A DNA stretch of 64,000 bases from Streptomyces lydicus (GCF_000717345.1 NZ_JNZA01000002.1:186001-250000), one strand, 5' to 3'; counted from the stretch's first letter, positions 47,629-57,548 are shown. Notes: generated from the sequence alone by a model not told the origin. Program-made: numbers and translations.

Positions 47629-48243
47629 TCAGCCCACCGAGTCGAGGATCCGGGCCGAGTGCCGGCGTCCGGCGTACTCGACGAGCCGGACCAGGACTTC
47701 CTTGCCCGAGTCGCGGTCCCTCGCGTCGCAGAGGACGACGGGGGTGCCCCGGTCGAGGTCCAGTGCGCGGGCCACTTCGTCGGCCCCGTAGGAACGCGCG
47801 TCCGCGAAGCAGTTGACGGCGACCAGGAAGGGGATCGCGCGGCGCTCGAAGTAGTCGACCGCCGGGAAGCAGTCCTCCAGCCGGCGGGTGTCGGCCAGCA
47901 CCACGGCGCCCAGCGCGCCCTCGGACAGGTCGTCCCACAGGAACCAGAAGCGGTCCTGCCCCGGGGTGCCGAAGAGGTACAGGGAGAGCCCGTCCCTGAT
48001 GGTGATGCGCCCGAAGTCCATCGCCACCGTGGTGGTGGTCTTCCGGGACACGCCCCCGGTGTCGTCGACCGACTCCCCCACCTCCGTGAGCCCTTCTTCG
48101 GTGCGCAGCGGGCGGATCTCGCTGACCGAGCCCACGAGAGTCGTCTTGCCCACGCCGAAGCCGCCCGCGACTAAGATCTTCAGGGCCAGCTCGGGGTCGG
48201 GGTCCGGGGCTGCACCGTCCGGGGCCCCTGGTGCGGCGTTCAT
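47629..48243 (-). CDS. Orphan CvnD-type small GTPase
   Basis: 204 residues, ATG 48243. P-loop AGGFGVGKTTLVGSVSEIRPL, then 'TTTTVAMDFGRI', 'LYLFGTPGQDRFWFLWDDL' and 'VAVNCF' repeat the motifs of the conservon CvnD at 4395-5009, with the same length. Here it stands without cvnA, cvnB or cvnC in an operon; the roadblock partner is 700 bases away. The N-terminus is Pro/Asp-rich. Confidence 0.9.
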   Translation of the reverse strand: MNAAPGAPDGAAPDPDPELALKILVAGGFGVGKTTLVGSVSEIRPLRTEEGLTEVGESVDDTGGVSRKTTTTVAMDFGRITIRDGLSLYLFGTPGQDRFWFLWDDLSEGALGAVVLADTRRLEDCFPAVDYFERRAIPFLVAVNCFADARSYGADEVARALDLDRGTPVVLCDARDRDSGKEVLVRLVEYAGRRHSARILDSVG

Positions 48244-48501
48244 CGGCCGTCTCCTTCAGGATGCGGGTCCTGCGCGTCACGAGGTGTGTGGATGCATGGC
48301 TCGGCGAGGGGAGCCTTCGGCGGCAGAGCGCCGTCCGAAATCCATGGCGAGGACCGTACCGCCCGATCATCGGGATTTCCCCGGAATTACCAAAGCCGCT
48401 AGGGGTTCCGATCAAGTGCTTCACCGAGCACGCCGTTCGTGATAATTGGCCACCCGTACGGGTGTTCCCCACGTCCGGGATCGGTGCGGGATCATGTGCG
48501 C

Positions 48502-49986
48502 ATGACGCAGCAGCAGGCGCGGGAGCGGCACGGGCCGACGGCCGGGGCGAACACCTCGGCGGGCACCGTGGAGCGCAACGGCATCAACGCGGTGCCGGAG
48601 TCCGAGCGGCACGGCACCCCCAGGTCCCTGTTCTGGCCCTGGGCGGCCTCCGGGCTGTCGCTGCTGAGCGTCGCCTACGGGATCTACCTGATGGGGCTGG
48701 GGCTCAGCCCCTGGCCGGCGATCGTCACGGGAACCCTCGGCTATGTCCTCTCGTTCGTCCTGGTGGGGCTGGTGTCGGTGGCCGGGGTGCGTACGGGCGC
48801 GCCGACGATGGTCATCGGCCGGGCGTCGTTCGGCCTGCAGGGCAACAAGCTGCCCACGTTGTTCAGTTACGTCTCCAATGTCGGCTGGGAGACCGTGCTG
48901 GTCGCGCTCTCCTCCCTGGGCGGGGCCGCGGTGCTGGCGCGGGTGGCGCCCGGCCTCTTCGCCCGGCCCGACGGGCGGACGCCGACCACGGGGGCGCAGG
49001 CCCTGTGCTTCGTGGTGACCGCCGTCGTCGTGGTGGTCGTGGGGATCTACGGCCATGCGCTGATCATGCGGGTGCAGAAGTACCTGACCGCGGCGATCAC
49101 CGCACTGACCGTCGTGTACATGGTGCTGATGGCCGACCGTCTCGACTGGTCCGCCCTGGGGGACGGCGGCCCCGCAGACCTCGGCAGGTCCGTCGGCGGG
49201 GTGGTCTTCGCGATGACGCTGCTGGGGCTGGGCTGGGTCAACTGCGCCGCCGACTACAGCCGTTACCTGCCGCGTACCAGCAGTGGCCGGGCGGTCACGG
49301 GCTGGACCACGCTCGGCGGGGTGCTGCCCCCGCTGGTCCTGCTGGTCTTCGGGGTGCTGTTGAACGCCGGGGACCCGAAGCTCGCCGCGGCCGCGGCCGC
49401 CGACCCGGTGGGGGCACTGGCGGCACAGCTGCCGACCTGGTTCCTGGTGCCGTATCTCCTCACCGCCATCGGGGGCTTCGCCTCCGGGGCGATCATGGAC
49501 ATCTACAGCTCGGGCATGTCGATGCTGGCCCTCGGCATTCCGCTCCGCCGGCACCTCGCGGTGCTGGTGGACGGGGTGCTGATGGCGTTCGGCGGCTGGT
49601 ACGTGCTGTTCGTCTCGCCCAGCTTCTTCGCCACCTTCCAGGCGTTCCTGTCCGTCATCGGGGTGGCGATGGCCGCCTGGACGGCGGTGTTCCTGGTGGA
49701 GCAGTGGCGCCGGCGGCACACCGGCTTCGCCCTGCGGACCGCGCGGGCCGTCGGGTGGCCGGCCGTGCTCTCGCTCGTCGCCGGCACCGCCGTCGGACTG
49801 GGCCTGATCACCTCGGCCGACCCCAACATCGCCAAGGCGGTGGGTTTCCTGCTCACCGACAGCGCCGCCCGGGGCACGCTGGGCGCCATGAACCTCGGCG
49901 TCGTGGTGGCCCTGGCCGTCGCGGGCGCCCTGTACGCCTGCACCGCCGCCCTCGCCGACCGCGCCACCCCAGGAGGAGTCCGATGA
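48502..49986 (+). CDS. NCS1-family nucleobase/cytosine-type permease
   Basis: 494 residues from ATG 48502. 'ERNGINAVPESERHGTPRSLFWPWAASGLSLLSVAYG' is the NCS1 cytoplasmic start and helix 1, with about 12 helices in all and 'LGWVNCAADYSRYLPR' in the core. Probably imports cytosine, purines or related compounds. Its stop overlaps a methyltransferase start (ATGA), which is an unusual partner for a permease. Confidence 0.87.
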   Translation: MTQQQARERHGPTAGANTSAGTVERNGINAVPESERHGTPRSLFWPWAASGLSLLSVAYGIYLMGLGLSPWPAIVTGTLGYVLSFVLVGLVSVAGVRTGAPTMVIGRASFGLQGNKLPTLFSYVSNVGWETVLVALSSLGGAAVLARVAPGLFARPDGRTPTTGAQALCFVVTAVVVVVVGIYGHALIMRVQKYLTAAITALTVVYMVLMADRLDWSALGDGGPADLGRSVGGVVFAMTLLGLGWVNCAADYSRYLPRTSSGRAVTGWTTLGGVLPPLVLLVFGVLLNAGDPKLAAAAAADPVGALAAQLPTWFLVPYLLTAIGGFASGAIMDIYSSGMSMLALGIPLRRHLAVLVDGVLMAFGGWYVLFVSPSFFATFQAFLSVIGVAMAAWTAVFLVEQWRRRHTGFALRTARAVGWPAVLSLVAGTAVGLGLITSADPNIAKAVGFLLTDSAARGTLGAMNLGVVVALAVAGALYACTAALADRATPGGVR

Positions 49987-50597
49987 CCGACCACCACGAC
50001 GCACACCGGCCGCACGAGGTCCGGGAGTTCTTCGCCGTGCGCGCCGCCGACTGGGACGCCAAGTTCCCCGACGACGGCCCCGCCTATGCCGCCGGCGTCG
50101 CCGAACTGGGCCTCCAGGACGGCGACCGGGTGCTGGACGCGGGCTGCGGTACGGGACGCGCGCTGCCGGCGCTGCGCGGGGCGGTGGGGACGCGGGGGAC
50201 GGTGCTGGGCGCCGATCTCACGCCCGAGATGCTGCAGGCCGCCGTGCGCGCCGGGCGGGGCACCCACGCGGCGCTGCTGCTGGCCGACGTGACCCGGCTG
50301 CCGCTGCCCGGTGCCGCGCTGGACGCGGTGTTCGCCGCGGGGCTCCTGTCCCATCTGGCGGCCCCCACGGGCGGCCTGGCCGAGCTGGCCAGGGTCGTGC
50401 GCCCCGGTGGCCGGCTCGCACTCTTCCATCCCCTCGGACGGGCGGCCCTCGCCGCGCGCAAGGGCCGTCAGCTCACCCCCGACGACGTCCGGGCGGAGCC
50501 GAACCTGCGGCCCCTCCTGGCCGACAGCGGCTGGGAGCTGCTCCGTTACGAGGACAAGGACGACCGCTATCTGGCGCTGGCGGTCCGCCGGGGGTGA
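49983..50597 (+). CDS. Class I SAM-dependent methyltransferase
   Basis: 204 residues. Motif I 'VLDAGCGTGRAL' (about residue 50), 'LGADLTPEMLQAAVRAG' (motif II region) and 'RVVRPGGRLALFHPL' (post-motif). Ubiquinone/menaquinone-methyltransferase-like fold; substrate not predicted. Translationally coupled to the NCS1 permease. Confidence 0.88.
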   Translation: MTDHHDAHRPHEVREFFAVRAADWDAKFPDDGPAYAAGVAELGLQDGDRVLDAGCGTGRALPALRGAVGTRGTVLGADLTPEMLQAAVRAGRGTHAALLLADVTRLPLPGAALDAVFAAGLLSHLAAPTGGLAELARVVRPGGRLALFHPLGRAALAARKGRQLTPDDVRAEPNLRPLLADSGWELLRYEDKDDRYLALAVRRG

Positions 50598-50621
50598 CGC
50601 CGGACCCTGCGGGCCCGTGGG

Positions 50622-51518
50622 TCAGGACGCCGCCGGGTCCTCCTTGTGCGGGACCGGGCAGCCGCCGGTGCGGCGGGCGGCCGGGAAGGTGCCCAGTTCG
50701 GCGACCCGGAAGCCGTTCGGGTAGCCCTTGATCTCCGGGTTCTGGCGGGCGTAGTGCGGGGTGCGGCGGGGCGGCAGCAGCCGTACGGCCCTGGCGCGCA
50801 GCTTCAGTGCGCCCCGTACCGCCTTGCGGACCGCGGGCCGGGGCCGGTCGTAGCGGAAGGCGGCCAGCAGCGTGTCGTCCAGGAGGGCCATGCTCGCACC
50901 GCGCACCACCGGGGCGAGCGGTCCGTACCAGCCGGCCATCAGGTCCAAGGTGGCGTCCGACACCCGCCGGGCGTCCTCGTCCCAGCCGAAGTGCGCCTCC
51001 TCGTAGGAGTCGAGGCAGCGTTCGAAGTCCTCGTAGGTCTGCGGGAGTTCGGTGATACCCATGTGGCGGCCGAGGGTGCGGTAGTACGCGGCGACGGCGG
51101 CCCGTTCGTGTGCGCTCAGCGGGCGCCAGCCGTACGCGTCGAGCCAGCGCTTGGGCACCACCACGAAGGTGCACAGGACGTAGCGCATGTCCTCGTCGGA
51201 GATGTCGTAGCTGCGGTGCATCTGGTTGATGCGGCGGATCGCCGTGCGGCCGTCCTCGCCGTCGAAGCCGTGCTCCAGGACGGCGTCCAGCAGGAGGGCG
51301 GTGTCGTCGTAGCGCTTCTGGGTGCGGTCCGTCAGCTCGGCCGTCTTGGCGAGCAGGCGGCCGATACTGGGCACGGCGTATGTGCGGTAGAGCGCGAGCT
51401 CCAGGGCCCTGGTGATGTCCCAGGGGAATTCGTGGGTCGCGATGATGCGGTAGATCGTCAGGAAGTCGCGCTCGGGATCGAGCCGCCGGATCTCCTTCAG
51501 CCAGTCGTAGCGCCGCAC
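50622..51518 (-). CDS. MpaB-like (DUF2236) oxygenase
   Basis: 298 residues from GTG 51518, about 16 bases after an AAGGGA-like site; the frame is open further upstream but the protein-like region begins here. 'VRRYDWLKEIRRLDPERDFLTIYRIIATHEFPWDITRALELALYRTYAVPSIGRLL' is typical of the heme-binding MpaB' family of putative oxygenases. 'HFGWDEDARRVSDATLDLMAGWYG' and 'RPRPAVRKAVRGALKLRARAVRLLPPRRTPHYARQNPE' follow. Helical throughout. Substrate unknown. Confidence 0.83.
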   Translation of the reverse strand: MRRYDWLKEIRRLDPERDFLTIYRIIATHEFPWDITRALELALYRTYAVPSIGRLLAKTAELTDRTQKRYDDTALLLDAVLEHGFDGEDGRTAIRRINQMHRSYDISDEDMRYVLCTFVVVPKRWLDAYGWRPLSAHERAAVAAYYRTLGRHMGITELPQTYEDFERCLDSYEEAHFGWDEDARRVSDATLDLMAGWYGPLAPVVRGASMALLDDTLLAAFRYDRPRPAVRKAVRGALKLRARAVRLLPPRRTPHYARQNPEIKGYPNGFRVAELGTFPAARRTGGCPVPHKEDPAAS

Positions 51519-51893
51519 CTGACACCTGTCCCTTCGGTCGCCGACAGGGGCAATGTTAGGGCGGTGGGCGGCAGTTGAAGGATGACGACGGGCGCCAGAC
51601 CGGGCGACGGGTGGCCGGAAACCGCCGGTGGGAGCGGATGCGTCGGGCGGCTGCCCGGCGCCCCGGCCGGTGGGTGCGCCGAACGGGGCGTGCCGCGCCT
51701 CACCGGGACCGCGCGGCCTGACGTGCGCGGGCCGGCCGCTTGCGGCGGCGCGGGCGGCCCGGCGACCGGTGCGTGGGCCGCCCGGCCCAGCTGTAGGAAC
51801 GCATAAGTGCAGCGTAGGGCTGGTGACAAGGCCGCACCGAGGCAATTAAGGTGCGCCGACGTACTCCGCAATGAACTGGATGGGGAGGTCCGC
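51519..51893. other. Intergenic region, no gene seen
   Basis: 375 bases of highly G+C-rich sequence between divergent genes. Frames here lack family-like sequence. A promoter for the 51894 gene is likely near 51800-51850 (less G+C-rich there). Confidence 0.4.
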
Positions 51894-52679
51894 GTGCCCG
51901 CGACCGAGAGCGCCGACAACGACCAGTTGTTCGTGCTGACGGCAGTGCTGCTGACACCGGCGCAGTTCCCGAGCGTGCTCGGCGACGACTACCCCGAGGT
52001 GTGCGCGGGCCTGGGCCTGGCACCGTACGCGGAGGGGTACGGGCTGGTCCTCGGCCAGGACGGCTCCGGCGCGCGCTGGACGGTGGTGACGGAGGACGTG
52101 TCGCTGGTGGCCTGCGCCATCGCGGCCTGGGACTGCGGGATGGAGTACGACCTCTCCCCCGGTGCGGACAGCATCGCCGCGGCGCTCCCGGGGTGGCCGC
52201 TCGCCCTCGCCGTCGCCGCGCCGGGCGTGCCGCAGCCGCACGATCCGGAGCCCCAGGAGGGCGATCCGGCGCCGCTGGCACCCCCGGACGCCGCCGAGTG
52301 GGGGCCGGCCCAACGACGGCTCGGCGCCGACGAGATCGCGCTGCAGTGGGCGGCCTGGCGGGATCAGGTGGCGGACGAGGACGTCACCTTCGCGGAGCCC
52401 GGGGACGACGCGCACGAGGGGGTGCGGCGGGTGCTGAAGGAGGCCCGTGGCTATGTCGCCCAGCCGCCACCCCCGGGCCGGGTGCGGTCGTCGTTCGCGG
52501 CCGGTGAGGCGCGCACGCTGCGGGTCGACGGGCCCGGCTGGAGCATGGTCGCCCGCACCGACGACATCGCGTTCGTGCTGCTGGACGAGGAACCGGGCGA
52601 GGTGCACCCGGTGGGCAGGGGGCCGGAACTTCCCGGACTGCTGTCATCGCTCGACGAGTTGGCGGCCCGGCCGGTCTGA
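51894..52679 (+). CDS. Hypothetical actinomycete protein
   Basis: 261 residues from GTG 51894, chosen because GGGGAGG ends 5 bases upstream; the frame could also start at ATG 51807. Acidic, with 'NDQLFVLTAVLLTPAQFPSVLGDDYPEVCAGLGLAPYAEGYGLVLGQDGSGARWTVVTEDVSLVACAIAAWDCGMEYDLSP' at the start, a Pro-rich middle and 'GPGWSMVARTDDIAFVLLDEE' near the end. No motif identifies a function. It lies 500 bases upstream of the SNF2 gene, same strand. Confidence 0.7.
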   Translation: MPATESADNDQLFVLTAVLLTPAQFPSVLGDDYPEVCAGLGLAPYAEGYGLVLGQDGSGARWTVVTEDVSLVACAIAAWDCGMEYDLSPGADSIAAALPGWPLALAVAAPGVPQPHDPEPQEGDPAPLAPPDAAEWGPAQRRLGADEIALQWAAWRDQVADEDVTFAEPGDDAHEGVRRVLKEARGYVAQPPPPGRVRSSFAAGEARTLRVDGPGWSMVARTDDIAFVLLDEEPGEVHPVGRGPELPGLLSSLDELAARPV

Positions 52680-52868
52680 CGGCGGCCCGGCCGGCCGCCT
52701 GGCGGACACGGGACCGAGCCGGCCTGACAGCGCCCGGGGCAGGTCTCCCGGCGAGGCGGCCGCCCGCCCGGCCGTGCGGCGGCTCATCCGGTCGGCCGGC
52801 GTTCGCCCGCGGTCCCGGCCCGGCCCCGGCACGGCTCCGGGGTGGCGCGGGCCCGGGGCGGCCCGCTC

Positions 52869-53051
52869 TCAGCGGCCGATCTGTTTGCGGCTGACCCGGC
52901 GCAGCCGGCGCCGCTGGGAGGAGTCCAGGGTCAGATACGCGACCGCCGGGACTCCGACCATGACCAGTACGGCCGCCCAGAAGGGCAGCAGCCACAGCAG
53001 GAGCACTCCCACCGCGACGCCGCCGATCGCGACCTTCGCCTGTGTGGACAT
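52869..53051 (-). CDS. Small membrane protein
   Basis: 60 residues, ATG 53051. Two tight hydrophobic stretches ('VAIGGVAVGVLLLWLLPFWAAVLVMVGVPAVAYLTL') then a basic tail (QRRRLRRVSRKQIGR), so the C-terminus should face the cytoplasm. Likely a real small Streptomyces membrane protein; function unknown. Confidence 0.65.
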   Translation of the reverse strand: MSTQAKVAIGGVAVGVLLLWLLPFWAAVLVMVGVPAVAYLTLDSSQRRRLRRVSRKQIGR

Positions 53052-53199
53052 CCCTCACGTCCCTTCCGCGGCCCGGGCCGCGCTCTGTGTACCCCATTGA
53101 ACGCCGATTTCCCGTCACAGGTTCCCTCCGGCGCCGCACCGTCCGGTACCCTCGGGCGCTCCAGACACCAGTAGTCAAACTTGAGGAGTTCTGGCGCCC

Positions 53200-56166
53200 G
53201 TGCCCTCCCGTCCCGCGGTCACCCCCGCTCAGCTGTCGGCGCTGTCGCGCTGCGCAGCGGTTTTCCTGCCGTCGGACCCGCCCCGCACCGGGCGGGTCGC
53301 CTTCTGGCGCCCGGATGGTGAGCCCCCGGAGGAATCCTCGGGGGACGCCTGGGCCGGCGTGGGGGCGGCTGAACGGCTGGACATCGCCCTGCCGGACGCC
53401 GACGGCGGGGTCACGGTGTGCGAGATCCCGGCCCTCGTGGTGCCCGTCGCCGACGCGGTGCCCGTGCTGACCCGTGCACGGACCGCCCGGGGCACCCATC
53501 CGGCGGCGGCCTTCTGGGGGGCCGCGTGCGTACTGGCGCTCCAGTTGGCGGCGCGGGGCCGGCTGCTGCCCGGAGTGAGCCCCGACGGATACGACGCCTG
53601 GCGGGCCGGGCCGTTCGATCCGGCGGATGTCGGGCGGCTGCGTGACCTCGCCGCCGCGATGCCGCCGTACGCGCACGCCGCCCCGCTCCCGGGCAGCGAC
53701 CCGGTGGAACTGCCGGATCCCGAACGGCAGGTGCGGGCCTTCCTGGACGCGGTGGCGGACGGACTGCCGCGCTCCCCCGCCGCGGCGCTGGCCACCGGCG
53801 CACCGGCGTTCGCGGCCGCGGCGGCACAGCACATCCCCGAACAGCGGGCCTGGGCCGCGGAGGTGGCCGCGGGCCACGACGAGGGCGTACGGATCTCGCT
53901 GCGGATCGAGGCGCGCAAGGTGCAGGCGCACGGTGCGGCGGGGCACGACGCGGCGGTGCGGGGGCCGCGGGGGCCCGTTGGCGGCGACGCGTGGCCGGGC
54001 GCGGAGGACGACGCTCCGCACGCCTTCACCGCGGTCCTCCAGGTGCACGGCCTCACCGACCCGACCCTGGTCGCGGATGCCGCCGAGGTGTGGGCCGGTA
54101 CCTCACCGGCGGGGCAGGCATTCGGGCCGCGGGCGCGCCGGGACACCCTGCTCACGTTGCGCCGGGCGGCCGATGCCTGGGCGCCGCTCGCCCCGCTGCT
54201 GTCCGCCGCGGTGCCCGACGCGCTGGAGCTCGCCGACGAGGAGGTCGCCGAGCTGCTGGGTCCGGCGGGCCGTGCGCTGGCCGCCGCGGGGGTGCCGGTC
54301 CACTGGCCGAAGGCGCTGGTGCGCGGGCTGACCAGCCGGGCGGTGGTGGGGCCGCCGGACGACGGTGCCGCCGACGGCCCGGAGTCGGGGCTGCCGTCGC
54401 TCTTGTCCGCCGACGCGCTGCTCTCGTTCAGCTGGCGGTTCGCGGTGGGCGACCAGGAGATCGACAAGGCGGAGCTGGACCGGCTGGCCGAGGCCGGACG
54501 GCCGCTGGTGCGGCTGCACGGCGAGTGGGTGCTGATCGACCCCGAGGCGGTGCGGGCCGCCCGGGCGCGCGAGGACCGCAAGATCACGCCGCTCGACGCG
54601 CTGGGCGCCGCGCTCACCGGGAGCGCCGAGGACGCGGACGGCGGCCGGGTCACGGTGGAGGCCACCGGCTGGCCGGCCCGGCTGCGCGACCTGCTCGCCG
54701 ACCCCGAGGGCGGCGAGTCCGTGCGGCAGCCGGCGGCGCTCACCGCGACCCTGCGCGACTACCAACTGCGCGGTCTGGGCTGGCTGCACCGGATGACCTC
54801 GCTGGGGCTCGGCGCCACGCTCGCCGACGACATGGGGCTGGGCAAGACGATCACGCTGATCTCCCTGCATCTGCACCGGCAGGGCGTTGCCGGGGCCGCC
54901 GGCCCCACCCTCGTCGTCTGTCCCACCTCCCTCATGGGCAACTGGCAGCGGGAGATCGAGAAGTTCGCGCCGGGCACGCCGGTCCGCCGCTTCCACTCCG
55001 GGCGGCGCAGCCTGGCGGAGCTGGGCGACGGCGCGTTCGTCCTCACCACTTACGGGACGATGCGGCTGGACGCCGGAAAGCTGGCGGAGGTGGACTGGGG
55101 GCTGGTCGTCGCGGACGAGGCGCAGCACGTCAAGAATCCGTTCTCGGCGACGGCCAGGGCGTTGCGCACCCTGCCGGCCAGGGCACGGGTGGCGCTGACC
55201 GGCACCCCGGTGGAGAACAACCTGTCCGAGCTGTGGGCGATCCTGGACTGGACGACGCCCGGATTGCTGGGGCCGCTGGGCCGGTTCCGTACCCGCTACG
55301 CGCGGGCCGTCGAGGGCGGCACGGGGACGCCGGAGGCGGTCGCGGCGGCCGAGCGGCTGGCCCGGCTGGTGCGGCCGTTCCTGTTGCGCCGCCGCAAGTC
55401 CGATCCGGGGATCGCGCCGGAACTGCCACCCAAGACGGAGACCGACCGGGCGGTGGCGCTCACCGTGGAGCAGGCCGGGCTGTACGAGGCGGTGGTGCGC
55501 GAGGGGCTGCGGGAGATCGCCGGGACGGACGGGTTCGCGCGGCGCGGTCTGGTGGTCAAGCTGCTCACCTCCCTCAAACAGATCTGCAACCACCCCGCGC
55601 AGTATCTGAAGGAGCAGGACCCGCACATCCCCGGCCGCTCGGGGAAGGTCGAACTGCTCGACGAGCTGCTGGAAACCGTCCTCGCGGAGGGCGCGAGCAC
55701 GCTGGTCTTCACGCAGTACGTACAGATGGCGCGGCTGCTGGAGGCGCATCTGACGGCACGCGGGGTCGCCACGCAGTTCCTCCACGGCGGGACACCAGTG
55801 GCCCGGCGCGAGGAGATGGTGCGCCGTTTCCAACAGGGCGCCGCCCCGGTGTTCCTGCTGTCGTTGAAGGCGGCCGGGACGGGGCTGAATCTCACCCGGG
55901 CCTCGCACGTCGTGCACTTCGACCGCTGGTGGAACCCGGCCGTCGAGGCGCAGGCCACCGACCGCGCGTACCGCATCGGGCAGACCCAGCCGGTGCAGGT
56001 CCACCGGATCATCACGGAGGGCACGGTCGAGGACCGGATCGCCGACATGCTCTCCCGTAAGCAGCGGCTGGCCGACGCGGTGCTGGGCTCGGGCGAGGCC
56101 GCGCTGACCGAACTCACCGACGCCGAGCTGGCGGACCTGGTCGCACTGCGAGGGAGCGAGCGATGA
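53200..56166 (+). CDS. SNF2-family helicase with N-terminal associated domain
   Basis: 988 residues from GTG 53200 (GAGGAG about 11 bases upstream). The N-terminal 430 residues form a Streptomyces-type SNF2-associated region. Helicase core: motif I DDMGLGKTIT, motif II DEAQ, motif III LTGTPVENN, and the C-terminal half ending in 'VHFDRWWNPAVEAQATDRAYRIGQ'. Likely DNA translocase that remodels protein-DNA complexes. Coupled by ATGA overlap to the SWIM protein, its usual partner. Confidence 0.93.
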   Translation: MPSRPAVTPAQLSALSRCAAVFLPSDPPRTGRVAFWRPDGEPPEESSGDAWAGVGAAERLDIALPDADGGVTVCEIPALVVPVADAVPVLTRARTARGTHPAAAFWGAACVLALQLAARGRLLPGVSPDGYDAWRAGPFDPADVGRLRDLAAAMPPYAHAAPLPGSDPVELPDPERQVRAFLDAVADGLPRSPAAALATGAPAFAAAAAQHIPEQRAWAAEVAAGHDEGVRISLRIEARKVQAHGAAGHDAAVRGPRGPVGGDAWPGAEDDAPHAFTAVLQVHGLTDPTLVADAAEVWAGTSPAGQAFGPRARRDTLLTLRRAADAWAPLAPLLSAAVPDALELADEEVAELLGPAGRALAAAGVPVHWPKALVRGLTSRAVVGPPDDGAADGPESGLPSLLSADALLSFSWRFAVGDQEIDKAELDRLAEAGRPLVRLHGEWVLIDPEAVRAARAREDRKITPLDALGAALTGSAEDADGGRVTVEATGWPARLRDLLADPEGGESVRQPAALTATLRDYQLRGLGWLHRMTSLGLGATLADDMGLGKTITLISLHLHRQGVAGAAGPTLVVCPTSLMGNWQREIEKFAPGTPVRRFHSGRRSLAELGDGAFVLTTYGTMRLDAGKLAEVDWGLVVADEAQHVKNPFSATARALRTLPARARVALTGTPVENNLSELWAILDWTTPGLLGPLGRFRTRYARAVEGGTGTPEAVAAAERLARLVRPFLLRRRKSDPGIAPELPPKTETDRAVALTVEQAGLYEAVVREGLREIAGTDGFARRGLVVKLLTSLKQICNHPAQYLKEQDPHIPGRSGKVELLDELLETVLAEGASTLVFTQYVQMARLLEAHLTARGVATQFLHGGTPVARREEMVRRFQQGAAPVFLLSLKAAGTGLNLTRASHVVHFDRWWNPAVEAQATDRAYRIGQTQPVQVHRIITEGTVEDRIADMLSRKQRLADAVLGSGEAALTELTDAELADLVALRGSER

Positions 56167-57479
56167 CCGGAGACCACGACCGGATAACCGGACACCACGA
56201 CGACGCGTACCCCCCGGAGGCCGAGCGGACGTTCGCCGCGCTGCCGCCGGCCGGTGGCCGCGGCTTCGCGGAAACCTGGTGGGGGCGGGCATGGCTCAAG
56301 GCGCTGGAGGACTCGGCACTGGACGGCGCGCAGCTGAAGCTGGGGCGGCGGCACGCGCGGGCCGGGGCGGTCGGCGCGGTGTCCGTGCGGCCGGGCCGGA
56401 TCACCGCGGTGGTCCGGGACCGCGACCACTCGCGGCACCGCACCGATGTGCTGCTGCCGCAGTTGACCGGGGCGCAGTGGGACCGCTTCCTGGACCTGGT
56501 CGCGGACCGGGCGGGGCATCTCGCGGCGCTGCTGGACCGGGACGTGCCGCCGGTCCTGGCCGAGGACGCGGCCGCCGCGGGGATCGAACTGCTGCCGGGA
56601 ATCGGCGACATGGAGTCCGAGTGCGGCTGCGGCGCCTGGGACCACTGCGCGCACTCGTCCGCGTTGTGCTACCAGGTGGCGCGGTTGCTGGACCAGGATC
56701 CGTTCGTGCTGCTGCTGTTGCGCGGGCGGGGCGAGCGGGAGCTGCTGGCGGAGCTCCAGGCGCGCAGTGCGTCGCGGGCCGGGGCCCCGGCCGGCCGGGA
56801 GGCGGGGGCGGAGCGGGCCGGCGCGGGGGTGCCGGCCGCCGAGGCGTACGCGGCGCGCGACATCCTGCCGCCGCTGCCGGCGCCTCCGCCGCCCGTCGAC
56901 GTGCCGGGGGCCGCGCCGGTGCTCGGAGGGGGCACACCGCCCGCTCCGGGCGTGGCGGTGGCCGCGCTGGAGTTCCTGGTCCGTGACGCGGCGGTGCGCG
57001 CTCAGCGGCTGCTCGCGGACGCGCTCTCTTCGTGGCACCCGGACGCTCCGCCGCCGCCCGCGCTGACACCCGGTCAGGACGCGGTGCGGCTGGCGGCGGC
57101 CGGCGCCGGGGAGGCCGTCTCGGCGCGGCTGGCGGCCGGTTCGGGGCGCGATGTGCGCGGGCTGGCGCTGGCCGTACGCGCCTGGGAGCTGGGCGGGGCG
57201 GCCGGACTCGCGGTTCTGGAGGAGGAGTGGACACCGGATCCGGCGGCGCTGGCCCGGGCGTCCGGCCGGCTCGCGGCCGCCTGGGACGACGGCGAGGCCC
57301 GGCCGCGGCTGCGGGTCTCCGCCAACCGCTGGACGGTGACCGGCGGCGAGGCCCAGCTGCGCTACGGGCGGGACGGCCGCTGGTGGCCGTACCGGAAGGA
57401 GGGCGGCCGGTGGGCACCCGCCGGCCCCGCCTCGGAGGACCCGGCGGGCGCGCTGGCGGCGCTGTCCCCGGAGGGGTGA
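56163..57479 (+). CDS. SWIM zinc-finger protein
   Basis: 438 residues. SWIM motif CxCx(n)CxH at 'ECGCGAWDHCAH' (about residues 156-167), zinc-binding. The N-terminal 'RTFAALPPAGGRGFAETWWGRAWLKALED' is typical of the actinobacterial family that pairs with the SNF2 helicase. Ala/Pro/Arg-rich middle. Presumably the DNA-binding or protein-binding partner of the helicase (inference). Confidence 0.92.
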   Translation: MTGDHDRITGHHDDAYPPEAERTFAALPPAGGRGFAETWWGRAWLKALEDSALDGAQLKLGRRHARAGAVGAVSVRPGRITAVVRDRDHSRHRTDVLLPQLTGAQWDRFLDLVADRAGHLAALLDRDVPPVLAEDAAAAGIELLPGIGDMESECGCGAWDHCAHSSALCYQVARLLDQDPFVLLLLRGRGERELLAELQARSASRAGAPAGREAGAERAGAGVPAAEAYAARDILPPLPAPPPPVDVPGAAPVLGGGTPPAPGVAVAALEFLVRDAAVRAQRLLADALSSWHPDAPPPPALTPGQDAVRLAAAGAGEAVSARLAAGSGRDVRGLALAVRAWELGGAAGLAVLEEEWTPDPAALARASGRLAAAWDDGEARPRLRVSANRWTVTGGEAQLRYGRDGRWWPYRKEGGRWAPAGPASEDPAGALAALSPEG

Positions 57480-57548
57480 GCGCCGGGCACCGGACGGACC
57501 GACGCGTTCCTGCGCCGGCCCCCAGCGGGAGCGCCCCGGTGCGGCCGG

